Part shown: positions 56,546-64,000 of the stretch, piece after piece | How positions within the stretch are numbered: the stretch's first letter is position 1 | Layout: each line of letters opens with the position of its first letter | Assembly: GCA_963848415.1 (NCBI GenBank) | Contig: CAWKDN010000002.1 | Span: 434,001-498,000, forward strand | Length of the DNA stretch: 64,000 bases | Reading direction: 5' to 3' | Source of the DNA: CAVQBC01 sp963848415 | GTDB lineage: Bacteria > Actinomycetota > Thermoleophilia > Solirubrobacterales > Solirubrobacteraceae | The notes under the pieces: model-generated | What the model saw: only the letters and a program-made list of their open reading frames with translations | Databases searched by the model: none | Told to the model about the DNA's origin: nothing | Made by a program: the position numbers and the translations under genes

Positions 56546-57360
56546 CGGGCGATCCGGCGCAGGTCGCGCACCAGCAGCAGGTGCTTGAGGTGGGAGGCGA
56601 CGGCCGCGAGGTTCTCCAGCGCGTCGACCGCCTCCTTGCGGCGCTCCGGATTGCGCGAGCGCAGGCTCGGCGCCAGGATCTGCTGCAGCAGCGCCGCCTC
56701 GCGCTCGGCCGAGGTCCTGAAGACGCGCAGGTTGCGCCCCGCCACGCCGTAGCGCGCCAGCTCGGTCACGGCCCGCACGATCTCGAGCTCGGTCTCGTCG
56801 TAGTAGCGCTTGCCGCCGCGGACCTCGCCCTTGACGATGCCGAAGTCCTCCATCTCGGAGACCAGCTTGGGGTCCGCGCCCGTCTCCTCGACCACGTCCT
56901 CGTAGGAGTACAGGGCCCCGCGGTCGCGGATGGAGAAGGTGATGCGCCGCAGGGCCGCTCCCGGCCGCGCGTCCCCGACCGGTGGCGCGGGCGAGCTCGA
57001 GTCGTCGCTCGCGCGCCCGGCGGAGAGCTCCTGGCGGATGACGCGCAGCGGCAGGAACTCGTCGCGCTGCAGGCGCAGGATGGTCCGCAGCCGCGAGACG
57101 TCGGACGTCGAGTAGAGCCGGTAGCCGCCCGGCGTGCGCCGGGGCGAGAGCAGCTTCTGATCCTCGAGGTAGCGGATCTTCGAGATCGAGATGTCGGGGA
57201 ACTCCTGCTGGAGCGCCTTGGACACCGCCCCGATCGTCAGCGACTTCGAGGCCGGCCGCCCGCGCTCGGCGCCGAGCTCGATCGGCTCCATCCCCGGCAG
57301 CCGCGCCTCCTCTTGCTCCGCCGCAGCCGCCGCTCCTTCTTCCACCGGCAAGTCGGACAC
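56542..57360 (-). CDS. ftsR: MerR-type regulator, FtsR-like
   Basis: 272 residues. N-terminal MerR helix-turn-helix LTIGAVSKALQQEFPDISISKIRYLEDQKLLSPRRTPGGYRLYSTSDVSRLRTILRLQRDEFLPLRVIRQEL (about 41-112), a linker, and a second winged-helix-like segment YSYEDVVEETGADPKLVSEMEDFGIVKGEVRGGKRYYDETELEIVRAVTELARYGV. This doubled arrangement and the location next to an FHA protein match the mycobacterial Rv1828/corynebacterial FtsR family, which activates ftsZ and cell-division genes. The N-terminal ~40 residues are extra and acidic. Ten bases separate it from the FHA gene. Confidence 0.85.
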   Translation of the reverse strand: MSDLPVEEGAAAAAEQEEARLPGMEPIELGAERGRPASKSLTIGAVSKALQQEFPDISISKIRYLEDQKLLSPRRTPGGYRLYSTSDVSRLRTILRLQRDEFLPLRVIRQELSAGRASDDSSSPAPPVGDARPGAALRRITFSIRDRGALYSYEDVVEETGADPKLVSEMEDFGIVKGEVRGGKRYYDETELEIVRAVTELARYGVAGRNLRVFRTSAEREAALLQQILAPSLRSRNPERRKEAVDALENLAAVASHLKHLLLVRDLRRIAR

Positions 57361-57370
57361 GACGGGACCC

Positions 57371-57841
57371 TTACCGCGCCAGGTAGGTCAGCTTGTACTT
57401 GCCTACCTGCAGCTCGTCGCCGTCGGCCAGCTGATGGGAGTCGATCCGCTGCCGGTTGACGTAGGTGCCGTTCAGCGAGCCGGAGTCGTCGAGGTACCAC
57501 GCGCCGGCGCGGCGCACCAGCACGGCGTGGTCGCGCGAGACGGTGACGTCGTCGAGGAACACGTCGGCGTCGGGCGAGCGGCCGACGGTCAGGCGCTCAC
57601 CGTGCAGCGGGAAGGACTGCCCGACGCGCCCACCGCCCGAGCGGATGACCAGCGCGCCGCTCTCCGCGGCGACGTCGGTGACGTCGACCGGGCGCAGCTC
57701 GCCCGTCTGCTCGTCGATCACGTAGGTCGCCGTGGTGGCGTCCTCCTTGGTGGGCTCGGTCCCCTGAAAGGCGCCGCACTTCGGGCAGTAGTTCGCGCCG
57801 TCGGCGACGTTGAAGCCACACTCCGGGCAGTGACGGGCCAC
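57371..57841 (-). CDS. garA: FHA-domain protein with N-terminal zinc ribbon (GarA-like)
   Basis: 156 residues. Zinc ribbon CPECGFNVADGANYCPKC (Cys 5, 8, 19, 22), a Thr pair (TTATY, residues 36-40) in the place of the GarA phospho-threonines, then an FHA domain with GRSPDADVFLDDVTVSRDHAVL and DSGSLNGTYVNRQRI. In mycobacteria GarA switches glutamate/2-oxoglutarate enzymes after PknB/PknG phosphorylation, and sits directly upstream of the ftsR-like gene, as here. Mycobacterial GarA lacks the zinc ribbon, so the homology is to the FHA core and context. GTG start (VARHCPE). Confidence 0.85.
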   Translation of the reverse strand: MARHCPECGFNVADGANYCPKCGAFQGTEPTKEDATTATYVIDEQTGELRPVDVTDVAAESGALVIRSGGGRVGQSFPLHGERLTVGRSPDADVFLDDVTVSRDHAVLVRRAGAWYLDDSGSLNGTYVNRQRIDSHQLADGDELQVGKYKLTYLAR

Positions 57842-57854
57842 CGGGTGCGCCCGG

Positions 57855-58103
57855 CTAGGAGCCGCCGGTCGCGCGCCCCGCGAGGATGTCCGTGAGGCGC
57901 TGGACGTCTGAGCCGGAGATGACCTCCTGGCCGCCCTCGTGCTTCTTGCGCAGGCGGTTGACCAGCTCGGCGCGCAGGATGTCGATCTTGCCGTGCAGGA
58001 TCCGACGGCGGTAGGAGACCTCCTGCTCCTCCTCCGTGAGCCGCGCGATCAGCTCCTTGAGCTCATCGTCGGAGAGCGACCCCAGATCGGGGAACGTGTC
58101 CAT
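57855..58103 (-). CDS. Small helical protein with RsiG-like c-di-GMP motif
   Basis: 82 residues, predicted helical hairpin. Helices: SDDELKELIARLTEEEQEVSYRRRILHGKIDILRAELVNRLRKK and SGSDVQRLTDILAG. The segment 26-41 fits E(x)3-S(x)2-R(x)3-[Q]-(x)3-D, the c-di-GMP-binding signature of the anti-sigma factor RsiG, with His37 in place of Gln (Glu26, Ser30, Arg33, His37, Asp41). Only one motif is present, so a homodimer would be needed to bind a c-di-GMP dimer, as described for the Rubrobacter protein. WhiG-like sigma factors are the known partners; none is encoded in this window. It lies 13 bases upstream of the GarA-like gene. ATG preferred to a TTG two codons earlier. Confidence 0.72.
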   Translation of the reverse strand: MDTFPDLGSLSDDELKELIARLTEEEQEVSYRRRILHGKIDILRAELVNRLRKKHEGGQEVISGSDVQRLTDILAGRATGGS

Positions 58104-58176
58104 CGTCAAGGCCCGTCCGCTCCTTCCACGTCGTCCAGCCGCTATGGCGCTGCCGAGCGCGCGAGCATAGCAGCCT

Positions 58177-58866
58177 TCAAGCTGAGCTTGAGGGTCGGGC
58201 CGCGAGCTCGGCCCGGCCGTCCACGACGTACTTGATCGTGGCGGCGATCACCAGCGCCAGGCCGACGTAGAGGCACCACTCGGCGAGCGTCAACGCGCCG
58301 GCGATTGCGAAGAACACGGCGGAGAACACCGGCCACACGCCCCACCGGCCCAGCCAGTTGATGCTGACGTCGAGGCCGTGGCGCAGGCCCCAGCGCGCGA
58401 TCACCAGCATCGAGAGCTCGCGCAGCGCCAGCAGCACGAGCGCCCAGCGCGGCAGCAGCTCGTAGTACCAGCACACCGCCGCCCCGGAGAAGATCAGCAG
58501 GCGGTCGATCACGGGGTCCATCAGCGTGCCCAGCCGCGAGTACTGGCCCGTCACGCGCGCGGCGATCCCGTCGAGGTAGTCGCTCCAGGCGATCACCGCG
58601 AAGACGACGGCGGCGCCGGTGCTGCGCCCGCTGCCGGTGCGGAAGGCGAGCCACAGGAACAGCGGCAGCAGGCACAGCCGCACGAAGCCGATCGCGTTGG
58701 GGATCGTCCACGGGTGCAGCGGCTGGCCGCGCAGGGTCGCCGCCGGCGGCGGGCCCGAGCGATCCAGGCCGGAGAAGCGCCGGAAGGTCAACCGGACCTT
58801 CTCCGCGGCCTCCTGCCCGGCCGTGCGCGACACGGAGGGGTCGCCGCTTATGGGAGGCTCCGCCAC
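58177..58866 (-). CDS. CDP-alcohol phosphatidyltransferase family protein
   Basis: 229 residues, about six membrane helices. Full catalytic motif D(x)2DG(x)2AR(x)8G(x)3D(x)3D in SDYLDGIAARVTGQYSRLGTLMDPVIDR. Members transfer a phosphatidyl group from CDP-diacylglycerol to glycerol 3-phosphate (PgsA), inositol phosphate or cardiolipin precursors. The PNAIGFVRLCLLPLFLWLAF start resembles PgsA-type enzymes, but the polar acceptor cannot be told. The start codon lies 19 bases inside the 3' end of proS, so the two are translationally coupled. An N-terminal ~50-residue soluble extension precedes the first helix. Confidence 0.9.
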   Translation of the reverse strand: MAEPPISGDPSVSRTAGQEAAEKVRLTFRRFSGLDRSGPPPAATLRGQPLHPWTIPNAIGFVRLCLLPLFLWLAFRTGSGRSTGAAVVFAVIAWSDYLDGIAARVTGQYSRLGTLMDPVIDRLLIFSGAAVCWYYELLPRWALVLLALRELSMLVIARWGLRHGLDVSINWLGRWGVWPVFSAVFFAIAGALTLAEWCLYVGLALVIAATIKYVVDGRAELAARPSSSA

Positions 58867-60530
58867 AGGTCCGCCGCGGCCTCCGCGGCCCCCTCGAGCG
58901 GGACGGTGCGCGCCTCGCGGCCGCGGCGCACCTGCGCCTCGACCTCGCCGGCCTCGCGCGTGCGCCGCCCGACGGTCAGCCGCAGCGGGCAGCCGAGCAG
59001 CTCCGCGTCGGCGAACTTCTCGCCCGGGCCGGCGTCGCGGTCGTCGAGCAGGACATCCAGCCCGGTCGCCTGGAGCTCGCGGTAGATCGCCTCGGCCAGC
59101 TCGCGCTCGTCGCTGCCGGGTCGCCCGAGACCGACGACGTGGACGTCGAACGGCGCCAGCGACCGCGGCCAGGAGATGCCCTGCTCATCGGCGAACTGCT
59201 CCACGGAGGCGGCGGCGATGCGCGCCGGGCCGATGCCGTAGGACCCCATCCAGATGTGGCGCGAGGCCCCGGACTCGTCCAGGTAGGTCGCGTTGAGCGG
59301 TTCGGAGTAGCGGGTGCCGAGCTTGAAGATGTTGCCGATTTCGATCGCGGGCTCGATCCGGATCACCTGCCCGCCGACGGTGTCGCCCGCCTCCACCCGG
59401 CGCACGTCGGCGCGGCGGAACGGGAAGTCGCGCCCCGGCTCGACGCCGCGCAGGTGCGCGTTGTCGCGGTTGGCGCCGGCGACGTAGGCCGTCGGCTGGA
59501 CCGCGTCGTCGAGCAGCACCGGCGCGTCGGCGCCGACCGGGCCGAGGTAGCCGGCCGGGCCGACCTTGCGCTCGAACTCCCCGGGCAGGGCCGCGCGGAA
59601 GTCCGCCCCGAGCGCGTTGCGCAGCTTGACCTCGTTGACCTGGTGGTCGCCGCGCAGCACGACGAGCACGAGCCCGCGGTCCTCGACGATCACCGGGAAG
59701 GCCTTGAGCGTCTGGCCGAGCGGCACGTGCAGTTGGCGCTCGAGCTCGGCCATCGTCGTCGCGCCCGGGGTGTGGACCTCGGCCGGCGCCTCGAGCGCCT
59801 CGCCCGCCTCGACGGCCTGCGCCTCGGCGCTGGCCACCTCGACGTTGGCGGCGTAGCCCGCCGCGAGCGCGACGTCGTTCTCCCCCGCCGCGCACGGCGC
59901 CATGTACTCGTGTGCGCCGAGGCCGCCCATCATGCCCACGTCGGACTCCACGCGGTACCACTCCAGGCCGCAGCGGTCGAAGATGCGGTCGTAGGCCTCG
60001 ATGTGACGGTCGTAGGCGGCGTCCAGGCCCTCGCCGTCGCGGTCGAACGTGTAGGCGTCCTTCATGATGAACTCGCGCGTGCGCAGCACGCCGGCGCGCG
60101 GGCGCGGCTCGTCGCGCTCCTTGGTCTGGAAGTGGTAGAGGATCATCGGCAGGTCGCGGTAGGAGCGCACCACCTGCGCGACGTGGGTGGTGACGATCTC
60201 CTCGGCGGTGATGGCCAGCACGAGCTCGGCTCCACGGCGGTCCGAGAGCTTGAAGACCTCGTCGATGTCGTAGCGCCCGCTGCGCTGCCACGGCTCCGCC
60301 GGGTTGAGCACCGGCATGAGCATCTCCTGCCCACCGATCGCGTCCATCTCCTCGCGCACGATCTGCACCGCGTTCTCGTGCACGCGCCAGCCGGCGGGGA
60401 GCCAGCTCCACAGCCCGGCGCCGACCTGGCGCACGAGCCCGGCCCGTACCATCAGCCGGTGCGAGAGCGCCTCGGCGTCGGACGGGGCTTCCTTCTCGGT
60501 CGGGAGGAAGTACAGGTTCTGGCGGGTCAT
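58848..60530 (-). CDS. proS: Prolyl-tRNA synthetase
   Basis: 560 residues, bacterial type with editing domain. Class II motif 1/2 region LMVRAGLVRQVGAGLWSWLPAGWRVHENAVQIVREEMDAIGGQEMLMPVLNPAEPWQRSGRYD and RPRAGVLRTREFIMKDAYTFDRD; an INS editing insertion (~residues 220-380); motif 3 in SYGIGPARIAAASVEQ; anticodon-binding domain at the C-terminus. Charges tRNA-Pro and clears Ala-tRNA-Pro. ATG start (MTRQNLYFLPTEKEAPSDAE) is typical. Downstream phosphatidyltransferase overlaps; the superoxide dismutase gene is divergent 102 bases away, with no T-box leader visible. Confidence 0.96.
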   Translation of the reverse strand: MTRQNLYFLPTEKEAPSDAEALSHRLMVRAGLVRQVGAGLWSWLPAGWRVHENAVQIVREEMDAIGGQEMLMPVLNPAEPWQRSGRYDIDEVFKLSDRRGAELVLAITAEEIVTTHVAQVVRSYRDLPMILYHFQTKERDEPRPRAGVLRTREFIMKDAYTFDRDGEGLDAAYDRHIEAYDRIFDRCGLEWYRVESDVGMMGGLGAHEYMAPCAAGENDVALAAGYAANVEVASAEAQAVEAGEALEAPAEVHTPGATTMAELERQLHVPLGQTLKAFPVIVEDRGLVLVVLRGDHQVNEVKLRNALGADFRAALPGEFERKVGPAGYLGPVGADAPVLLDDAVQPTAYVAGANRDNAHLRGVEPGRDFPFRRADVRRVEAGDTVGGQVIRIEPAIEIGNIFKLGTRYSEPLNATYLDESGASRHIWMGSYGIGPARIAAASVEQFADEQGISWPRSLAPFDVHVVGLGRPGSDERELAEAIYRELQATGLDVLLDDRDAGPGEKFADAELLGCPLRLTVGRRTREAGEVEAQVRRGREARTVPLEGAAEAAADLWRSLP

Positions 60531-60632
60531 CGAGAGTCGAAGCGTAGTGGTGCGAGGATTCGGAGCCCACCGGCACGGGCACCTGGGAAGAACCTACCCC
60601 GAGCCCCGAAACTCACCAGGAGGAACCCCTTC

Positions 60633-61241
<609 letters not shown>

Positions 61242-61245
61242 GCAG

Positions 61246-62013
61246 CTGAGCGAGGGACGCGACCTCACCGCCTTCTACGAGGCGGGCTACACCGTCAGCG
61301 ACGCGGCCGAGGCGCAGCGCCTCGGCCGCTGGCGGGCGCTCGGCGCGCGCTCGAAGGCGGCCCACGTGGCCGCGCTGTGCGCGCGGGCCGGCTTCCGGCC
61401 GCACACGCTGGTGGAGATCGGCTGCGGCGACGGCGCGCTGCTGGAGGCGCTGGGCGCCCGCGGCGTGGCGCCCGTGCTCGACGGCTTCGAGCTCTCGGCG
61501 CCCGCCGCCGAGCTGGCCCGCGGCCGCCCCATCCGCGGGCTGCGGCGGATCGAGGCCTACGACGGCGCACGCATCCCGGTCGCCGACGCCAGCTACGACC
61601 TCGCGGTCGTCTCGCACGTGCTCGAGCACGTCGAGGACCCGCCGGCTCTGCTGGCCGAGGCCGCCCGCGTCGCGCGCTCGGTGCTCGTCGAGGTGCCGCT
61701 CGAGGCCAACCGGTCGGCCGCGCGGCCGGCCAAGCGGGCCCAGGCGGACGAGATCGGTCACCTGCAGGCCTTCGACCGCGCGGCGGTGCGGGCGCTGCTG
61801 GCCGGCGCCGGGCTGCGGCCGGTGGCCGAGCTCTCCGATCCCCTCCCCTACGCCCACCACGCCTTCTTCGCCGGCTCGCGGGCGAGCCGGGCGCGGGCGG
61901 CGGCGAAGACGGTCGCGCGGCGAGCGGCGTGGCGGGCGGCGCCACGGCGCGCCGAGCGGCTGTTCACAGTGCATTACGCCGTACTGGCGCAGCGGCAGTC
62001 GGCCGCTCCGTAG
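61246..62013 (+). CDS. SAM-dependent methyltransferase (class I), start unclear
   Basis: Up to 255 codons. SAM motif I LVEIGCGDGALLEALG, motif II FELSAPAAELARG, motif III/IV IPVADASYDLAVVSHVLEHVEDPPALLAEAARVARSVLVEVP: Methyltransf_11/25-type. Substrate unknown. The first standard start codon is a GTG at 61366, but the frame is open for 40 codons upstream and encodes a plausible N-terminus (EGRDLTAFYEAGYTVSDAAEAQRLGRWRALGARSKAAH) that looks natural for the family, so a CTG at 61246, five bases after the sod stop, may be used. It probably shares its mRNA with sod. Confidence 0.82.
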   Translation: MSEGRDLTAFYEAGYTVSDAAEAQRLGRWRALGARSKAAHVAALCARAGFRPHTLVEIGCGDGALLEALGARGVAPVLDGFELSAPAAELARGRPIRGLRRIEAYDGARIPVADASYDLAVVSHVLEHVEDPPALLAEAARVARSVLVEVPLEANRSAARPAKRAQADEIGHLQAFDRAAVRALLAGAGLRPVAELSDPLPYAHHAFFAGSRASRARAAAKTVARRAAWRAAPRRAERLFTVHYAVLAQRQSAAP

Positions 62014-62015
62014 AC

Positions 62016-62036
62016 ACCGGCGGGAACCCCGCCGGT
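62016..62036 (+). terminator. Hairpin directly after the methyltransferase gene
   Basis: Perfect 9 bp stem ACCGGCGGG/CCCGCCGGT with a 3-base loop, three bases after the stop codon. It competes with an alternative pairing of its right half (AACCCCGCCGGTAAGGGTG) with sequence near 62211-62232, so two structures are possible. Confidence 0.6.
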
Positions 62037-62087
62037 AAGGGTGGCCAGGTATCGGCCTCGTCGGCCTGGCCCGAGGCGGCACAAGTG

Positions 62088-62207
62088 CAGCATCGCGGCG
62101 AACGCACGCTCGGTGCTGAAGAAATGCCGCTCACAGCGGCATAACTGCAGCACGGAGCCGGGATCCCGCTCGATGCTGAGGAAATGCCGGTTGGCGGCTA
62201 CGCCGTC
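62088..62207. repeat. Two tandem 60 bp repeats, each a double hairpin
   Basis: Two copies in register (62088-62147, 62148-62207). Each begins with a 31-base hairpin bounded by CAGCA/TGCTG, followed by GAAATGCCG and a second short hairpin (in copy one ATGCCGCT/AGCGGCAT, perfect 8 bp). Overall identity is roughly two thirds, with paired positions conserved better than loops. It lies in the 249-base gap between the convergent methyltransferase and ispG genes. A protein in this stretch is unlikely: the plus-strand frame is just the repeat translated. The rest of the gap carries arm-like sequences described under the findings. Confidence 0.7.
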
Positions 62208-62262
62208 CCGACCCTCCTTCGATGCCGGGGTTCGGCCCCGGCAGCACGCCGGGCGGCCCGGC

Positions 62263-63555
62263 TCAGGCGCGGCTGAACCGCCGGCCCGCGGTCGGCGAGG
62301 CGTCCTCGTCGAGCCGCAGCGGGTCGCCGCCGCCGTTGCCGGCCAGCAGCGCCTCGTCGATCGCGTCGGCGTCGGCGCGCGCCTTCTCGGCCTCGAGCTT
62401 GGCGAGGCGCTCGGGCGTCAGCTCGCCGGCGTTCTCCTCCTCGATGCGCTGCAGCCACTGCGCGCCCGCCGCCTGCTCGGCGGCGTCGACGTCGATGCGC
62501 TTGGTCTTGGCGTACTTGTCGATCTCGCGGAAGAGCTCGTCGACGAGCTGCTCCTGCGGGACCTTCTTGAGCGCCTTGCCGCGCGAGAAGATCAGGCCCT
62601 CGTTCTTGGCGCCGGTGATGCCGAAGTCCGCGTGCGAGGCTTCGCCGATGCCGTTGACCGCGCAGCCGAGCACGGCGACCTCGACCGGGTCGGCGTAGGC
62701 CTCCAGCCGGCGCTCGATGTCGGCCACCACGGTGTCCATGTCGAACTGCAGGCGCCCGCACGTCGGGCAGGCGATCAGCACCGGGCCGCGCTCGCGCAGC
62801 TTGAGCGCCTTGAGGATCTCCCAGCCGACCTTGACCTCCTCCTCCGCGTGGAAGGTGGAGAGCGAGATCCGGATCGTGTCCCCGACGCCGTCGGCCAGCA
62901 GCGTGCCGAGCCCGACCGCCGACTTCAGCGAACCCGACCACTTCGTGCCGGCCTCGGTGATCCCGAGGTGCAGCGGGTAGTCGATGCGCTCGCTCAGCGC
63001 GCGGTTGGCGGCGATCGTGTACGGCACGTTGGTCGACTTGATGGAGACCTTGAAGTCCTCGAAGCGGAGTCGCTCCATCAGGGCGACGAACTCGACGGCG
63101 GCCGCGACCAGCGCCTCGACCGGGTTCTCGCGCTCGAGCTCGTGCAGGTGGCGGGGCAGCGAGCCGGAGTTCACGCCGATGCGCATCGGCGTGCCGGCGG
63201 CGCGGGCGCGGTCGGCGACCTCGGCGACCTTCTCGGGCCCGCCGATGTTGCCGGGGTTCAGGCGGATGCAGTGCGCGCCGGCGTCGATCGCCTTCAGCGC
63301 GAGCGTGTGGTTGAAATGGATGTCGGCGATGACCGGGATCGGCGACTCGACCACGATGGTCTTGAGCGCCTCGATGTCCTTGTCGCGCGGGACGGCGACG
63401 CGGACGAGGTCGGCGCCCGCCTCCGCCACGGTGCGGATCTGCGCCATCGTGGCCGCCAGGTTGGCGGTCTCGGTCTTGGTCATGGTCTGGACCGCGACCG
63501 GCGCGCCACCGCCGATCTGCACCCCGCCGACCGTCACGTGTCGCTTCGCAGCCAT
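62263..63555 (-). CDS. ispG: 4-hydroxy-3-methylbut-2-enyl diphosphate synthase (MEP pathway)
   Basis: 430 residues. N-terminal TIM barrel (VGGVQIGGGAPVAVQTMTKTETAN, IADIHFNH, IRLNPGNIGG, IGVNSGSLPR) and a C-terminal [4Fe-4S] domain with ligands in ACPTCGR and VLGCAVNGIGEASHADFGITG. It reduces the cyclodiphosphate of the isoprenoid route to HMBPP. The last ~75 residues, after the core, are a helical acidic tail (DVDAAEQAAGAQWLQRIEEENAGELTPERLAKLEAEKARAD...) longer than in E. coli IspG. ATG start with a TATCCT box nine bases upstream. Confidence 0.96.
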   Translation of the reverse strand: MAAKRHVTVGGVQIGGGAPVAVQTMTKTETANLAATMAQIRTVAEAGADLVRVAVPRDKDIEALKTIVVESPIPVIADIHFNHTLALKAIDAGAHCIRLNPGNIGGPEKVAEVADRARAAGTPMRIGVNSGSLPRHLHELERENPVEALVAAAVEFVALMERLRFEDFKVSIKSTNVPYTIAANRALSERIDYPLHLGITEAGTKWSGSLKSAVGLGTLLADGVGDTIRISLSTFHAEEEVKVGWEILKALKLRERGPVLIACPTCGRLQFDMDTVVADIERRLEAYADPVEVAVLGCAVNGIGEASHADFGITGAKNEGLIFSRGKALKKVPQEQLVDELFREIDKYAKTKRIDVDAAEQAAGAQWLQRIEEENAGELTPERLAKLEAEKARADADAIDEALLAGNGGGDPLRLDEDASPTAGRRFSRA

Positions 63556-63564
63556 GGAAGGACG

Positions 63565-63570
63565 AGGATA
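63565..63570 (-). promoter_or_regulatory. -10 box of a probable leaderless promoter of ispG
   Basis: TATCCT on the minus strand, nine bases before the ispG ATG. Same hexamer as in front of the thioredoxin-TPR gene at 37197. Confidence 0.5.
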
Positions 63571-63586
63571 GAAGAGGGTTCGCCGT

Positions 63587-63657
63587 CCGGCGACGTTACG
63601 GTGCGACGCCTGCGGCGCCGCCTCCCGGCGACGTTACCTTCCTCCCGGCGAGGTTAG
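63587..63657. repeat. Three short direct repeats upstream of ispG
   Basis: CCGGCGACGTTAC occurs twice exactly (63587-63599, 63625-63637) and a third time with two changes (63645-63657). The second and third also cover the last codons of the ROK gene. They could be a protein-binding array for the ispG promoter or simple sequence duplication. Confidence 0.4.
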
Positions 63658-64000
63658 AAGGAGCGGCCCGCTGCGCAACACGAGCGCTACCGCGCCGAGC
63701 ACCTCGGCGCGCTCGCCCAGGGCGCCCTCGACGACCTGCACGTCCGCCGCGGCCGAGGTGATCGCCCCCATGGCCAGCGACTCGCGCAGCGGGTCCAGCA
63801 GCAGCCCGCCGGCCGCGGCGAGGTCGCCGCCGACGACGATCAGGCGCGGGTTGAAGAGGTTGCAGACCGTCGCGACGGCGGTGCCGATCGAGCGGCCGGC
63901 GTCGGCGATGGCGCGCCGGCAGCCCGCGTCGCCCTCGCGCGCGCGGTCGATCGCCTCGGGCAGCGAGAGGTCTTCGCCGTAGGTCTCGCGCAGCGCGGCC
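63634..64000 (-). CDS. ROK family protein, C-terminal part (cut by window edge)
   Basis: About 121 residues of the C-terminal half: AREGDAGCRRAIADAGRSIGTAVATVCNLFNPRLIVVGGDLAAAGGLLLDPLRESLAMGAIT, the typical ROK fold (sugar kinases and NagC/XylR-type regulators). The ASKHA phosphate/adenosine motif and the zinc-site CxCGxxGC that would decide kinase versus regulator lie outside. The end LRSGPLLLTSPGGR is just before the direct repeats. Could be glucokinase or a repressor with an N-terminal HTH; undecided. Confidence 0.85.
   Translation of the reverse strand, partial: AALRETYGEDLSLPEAIDRAREGDAGCRRAIADAGRSIGTAVATVCNLFNPRLIVVGGDLAAAGGLLLDPLRESLAMGAITSAAADVQVVEGALGERAEVLGAVALVLRSGPLLLTSPGGR

Noticed and set aside
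59139..60600. Long plus-strand frame in front of and fused to the superoxide dismutase
   Set aside because: It is the antisense of proS; the dismutase starts at its own ATG with a strong ribosome-binding site.
62041..63657. Plus-strand frame containing a 20-residue peptide repeat
   Set aside because: The repeat is just the translated 60 bp DNA repeat and the remainder is antisense to ispG; no start signal or protein-like composition.

Overview
The window is very GC-rich bacterial DNA (long antisense reading frames occur under almost every gene) with a typical actinobacterial gene stock: a GarA-like FHA protein beside an FtsR-like MerR regulator, an RsiG-like small protein, DsbA plus VKOR instead of DsbB, a wax-ester/diacylglycerol acyltransferase, an iron-box upstream of efeO and several apparently leaderless promoters. 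The combination best fits a deep-branching actinobacterium such as a member of Thermoleophilia (Solirubrobacterales); this is inferred from gene content, not from a marker gene.

Layout. 1-8.7 kb: a cut acyl-CoA synthetase, an M20 peptidase, a Phd/PIN toxin-antitoxin pair, a VOC protein, an SRAP protein, an MMPL exporter with a divergent TetR regulator, and a second acyl-CoA synthetase. 8.8-14.4 kb: a heme peroxidase of the animal type, a TPR protein with a divergent Crp-type regulator, small proteins and a truncated redoxin. 14.5-18.3 kb: efeO-efeU iron uptake with an IdeR-like box. 18.5-20.6 kb: a secreted subtilase. 20.7-23.8 kb: a nickel/cobalt ECF transporter operon ending in its own Fur-family regulator, with a Nur-like operator in front; cbiQ is frameshifted at a C6 run. 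23.9-25.3 kb: small membrane protein-DsbA-VKOR. 25.2-28.1 kb: a zinc/manganese-type ABC transporter with two permeases, divergent from a Zur-like gene and sharing a Zur-like box. 28.2-32.3 kb: a Tat-exported PGRP amidase and a yibE/F-like pseudogene split by a 1.5 kb decayed VCBS-repeat fragment.

32.3-44.4 kb: a CPA1 antiporter, an M48 protease, a degenerate EAL-DICT protein (frameshifted), an alpha/beta hydrolase, a thioredoxin-TPR co-chaperone, DNA polymerase IV, a small secreted protein, a response regulator-histidine kinase pair with a divergent MMPL exporter, and an RlpA-like protein. 44.5-50.5 kb: an ECF sigma factor divergent from the acyltransferase, NAD synthetase, an oxidase-like/thioesterase pair and an HTH-membrane-anti-sigma-like protein. 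50.5-55.1 kb: four overlapping genes (PfkB kinase, phosphomannose isomerase, FGGY kinase, TrkA-type channel). 55.3-58.9 kb, minus strand: AraC, Apt, FtsR-like, GarA-like, RsiG-like and a CDP-alcohol phosphatidyltransferase, then prolyl-tRNA synthetase. 60.6-64 kb: superoxide dismutase, a methyltransferase, IspG and the end of a ROK protein.

The most unusual signal is a family of structured non-coding elements lying in intergenic gaps between convergent genes. The best copy (55116-55276) folds with a 20 bp closing stem around several hairpins; a partial copy (3361-3467) shares its central hairpin with a compensatory base-pair change; a third gap (62014-62262) has a similar left arm and a 60 bp tandem repeat of hairpins. 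I see no tRNA, rRNA, CRISPR array, transposase or prophage.
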